Source: Corynebacterium sp. (GTDB lineage: Bacteria > Actinomycetota > Actinomycetes > Mycobacteriales > Mycobacteriaceae). From it: a DNA stretch of 5,406 nucleotides. The notes beneath the pieces were generated by a model. The model was not told the origin of the DNA. It did not search any database and saw nothing but the letters and a program-made list of their open reading frames with translations. The stretch lies in contig NZ_JAUMTY010000062.1 of NCBI RefSeq assembly GCF_030530965.1, forward strand, positions 1 to 5,406, read 5' to 3'. The position numbers were made by a program, and so were the translations under genes. Of the stretch, positions 5,105-5,406 are shown one piece after another. How positions within the stretch are numbered: position 1 is the first letter of the stretch; each line of letters starts with the position of its first letter.

Positions 5105-5406
5105 TATTTGTTCTCCTCCGTGCCGTCGTCGGTAGTAGATGTGTTACTGCGTGCGTCCGAGTGTTCCGGCTCTGGCTCAGGCCGTGCCGTCACCGAACTG
5201 TGGTCCGTCGTCGTGCTTGTTTCAGGATCAAGAACGACGATGGGCTGCACGGGATCGACAACGTGACTATCCACCTGCTCACTGGCGTATCGGAGTAGGA
5301 CCGCGCCCACGGCTGCGAGGGGAACGGCGAGGAACGCTCCGACAACACCGTAAACGCTCCCACCGATGGCCACCGACGCCAGGATGATGACCGGATGCAG
5401 GTTCAT
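5104..5406 (-). CDS. Second AI-2E family transporter, C-terminal part (cut by window edge)
   Basis: One hundred C-terminal residues are visible; the 5' part lies beyond position 5406. The Met at the window edge is not a start: it matches the internal Met372 of the neighbouring permease within SKAMNLHPV. Over the first 50 residues about 30 are identical to residues 372-421 of that neighbour, including MNLHPVI and VGAFLAVP, so this is a paralogue covering the last membrane segment. Residues 50-100 form a hydrophilic Thr/Ser/Asp/Glu-rich tail with a Pro-Glu run (about 76-81), unlike the neighbour's tail. The TAA stop (5106-5104) overlaps the neighbour's ATG by one base. The function is unknown beyond membership in the permease family. 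The two proteins may act together or as separate pumps. Confidence 0.9.
   Translation of the reverse strand: MNLHPVIILASVAIGGSVYGVVGAFLAVPLAAVGAVLLRYASEQVDSHVVDPVQPIVVLDPETSTTTDHSSVTARPEPEPEHSDARSNTSTTDDGTEENK
5113..5119 (-). promoter_or_regulatory. Ribosome binding site of the complete AI-2E gene
   Basis: GGAGGAG lies inside the last codons of the upstream paralogue, 8 nt before ATG 5104. It fixes the start of the complete permease. With the TAATG overlap, it allows either coupled reinitiation or independent initiation. Confidence 0.75.

Noticed and set aside
5104..5406. Reading the ATG at 5406 as a start of a 100-residue protein
   Set aside because: It matches the internal MNLHPV of the complete neighbour. 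The gene is a truncated C-terminal part caused by the window edge.
1..5406. A new defence, mobile or biosynthetic system in the window
   Set aside because: All accepted genes belong to conserved housekeeping or membrane families in a typical actinobacterial order. There are no transposases, integrases, repeat arrays or toxin-antitoxin pairs.

Overview
This window looks like a conserved chromosomal neighbourhood of a moderately GC-rich actinobacterium, most likely in the Corynebacterium/Mycobacterium order (Mycobacteriales). The clue is the gene set: class II fructose-1,6-bisphosphatase (glpX), a DUF4245 anchored protein, both exodeoxyribonuclease VII subunits, a DUF6542-type membrane protein and AI-2E family permeases cluster together in that order of bacteria. 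GTG starts and an apparently leaderless gene fit the same group. The species cannot be named from this sequence alone.

Layout. The left edge (1-182, minus) holds the first 60 codons of glpX, cut by the window. A divergent intergenic region (183-476) follows, with a well-placed promoter for the plus-strand DUF4245 gene (477-1094). That gene is the only plus-strand gene I accept. Its end overlaps the end of xseB (1022-1357, minus) by 73 bp. From there to the right edge everything is on the minus strand. In transcription order from the right: the C-terminal part of one AI-2E permease (5104 to beyond 5406), a second complete AI-2E permease (3737-5104) joined by a TAATG stop/start overlap, a DUF6542-type membrane protein with a long Arg/Ser-rich tail (2805-3710), xseA (1412-2686 or 2695) and xseB. 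Gaps are 26 nt, about 110-120 nt and 54 nt, so part or all of this could be one transcript, with a possible break before xseA.

How the parts fit. XseA and XseB form exonuclease VII, which degrades single-stranded DNA in repair. The two permeases and the DUF6542 protein are membrane proteins without an assigned substrate. GlpX is the gluconeogenic bisphosphatase. The linkage is a conserved gene order rather than an obvious single pathway.

I see no mobile element, CRISPR array, RNA gene, phage gene or defence system. The points worth a second look are modest: the tail-to-tail coding overlap built from two disordered tails, the missing ispH that relatives carry beside xseA, the tandem coupled permeases, a possible 18-codon leader ORF ending on the glpX start codon, repeats in the divergent promoter region, and the Arg/Ser-rich tail.
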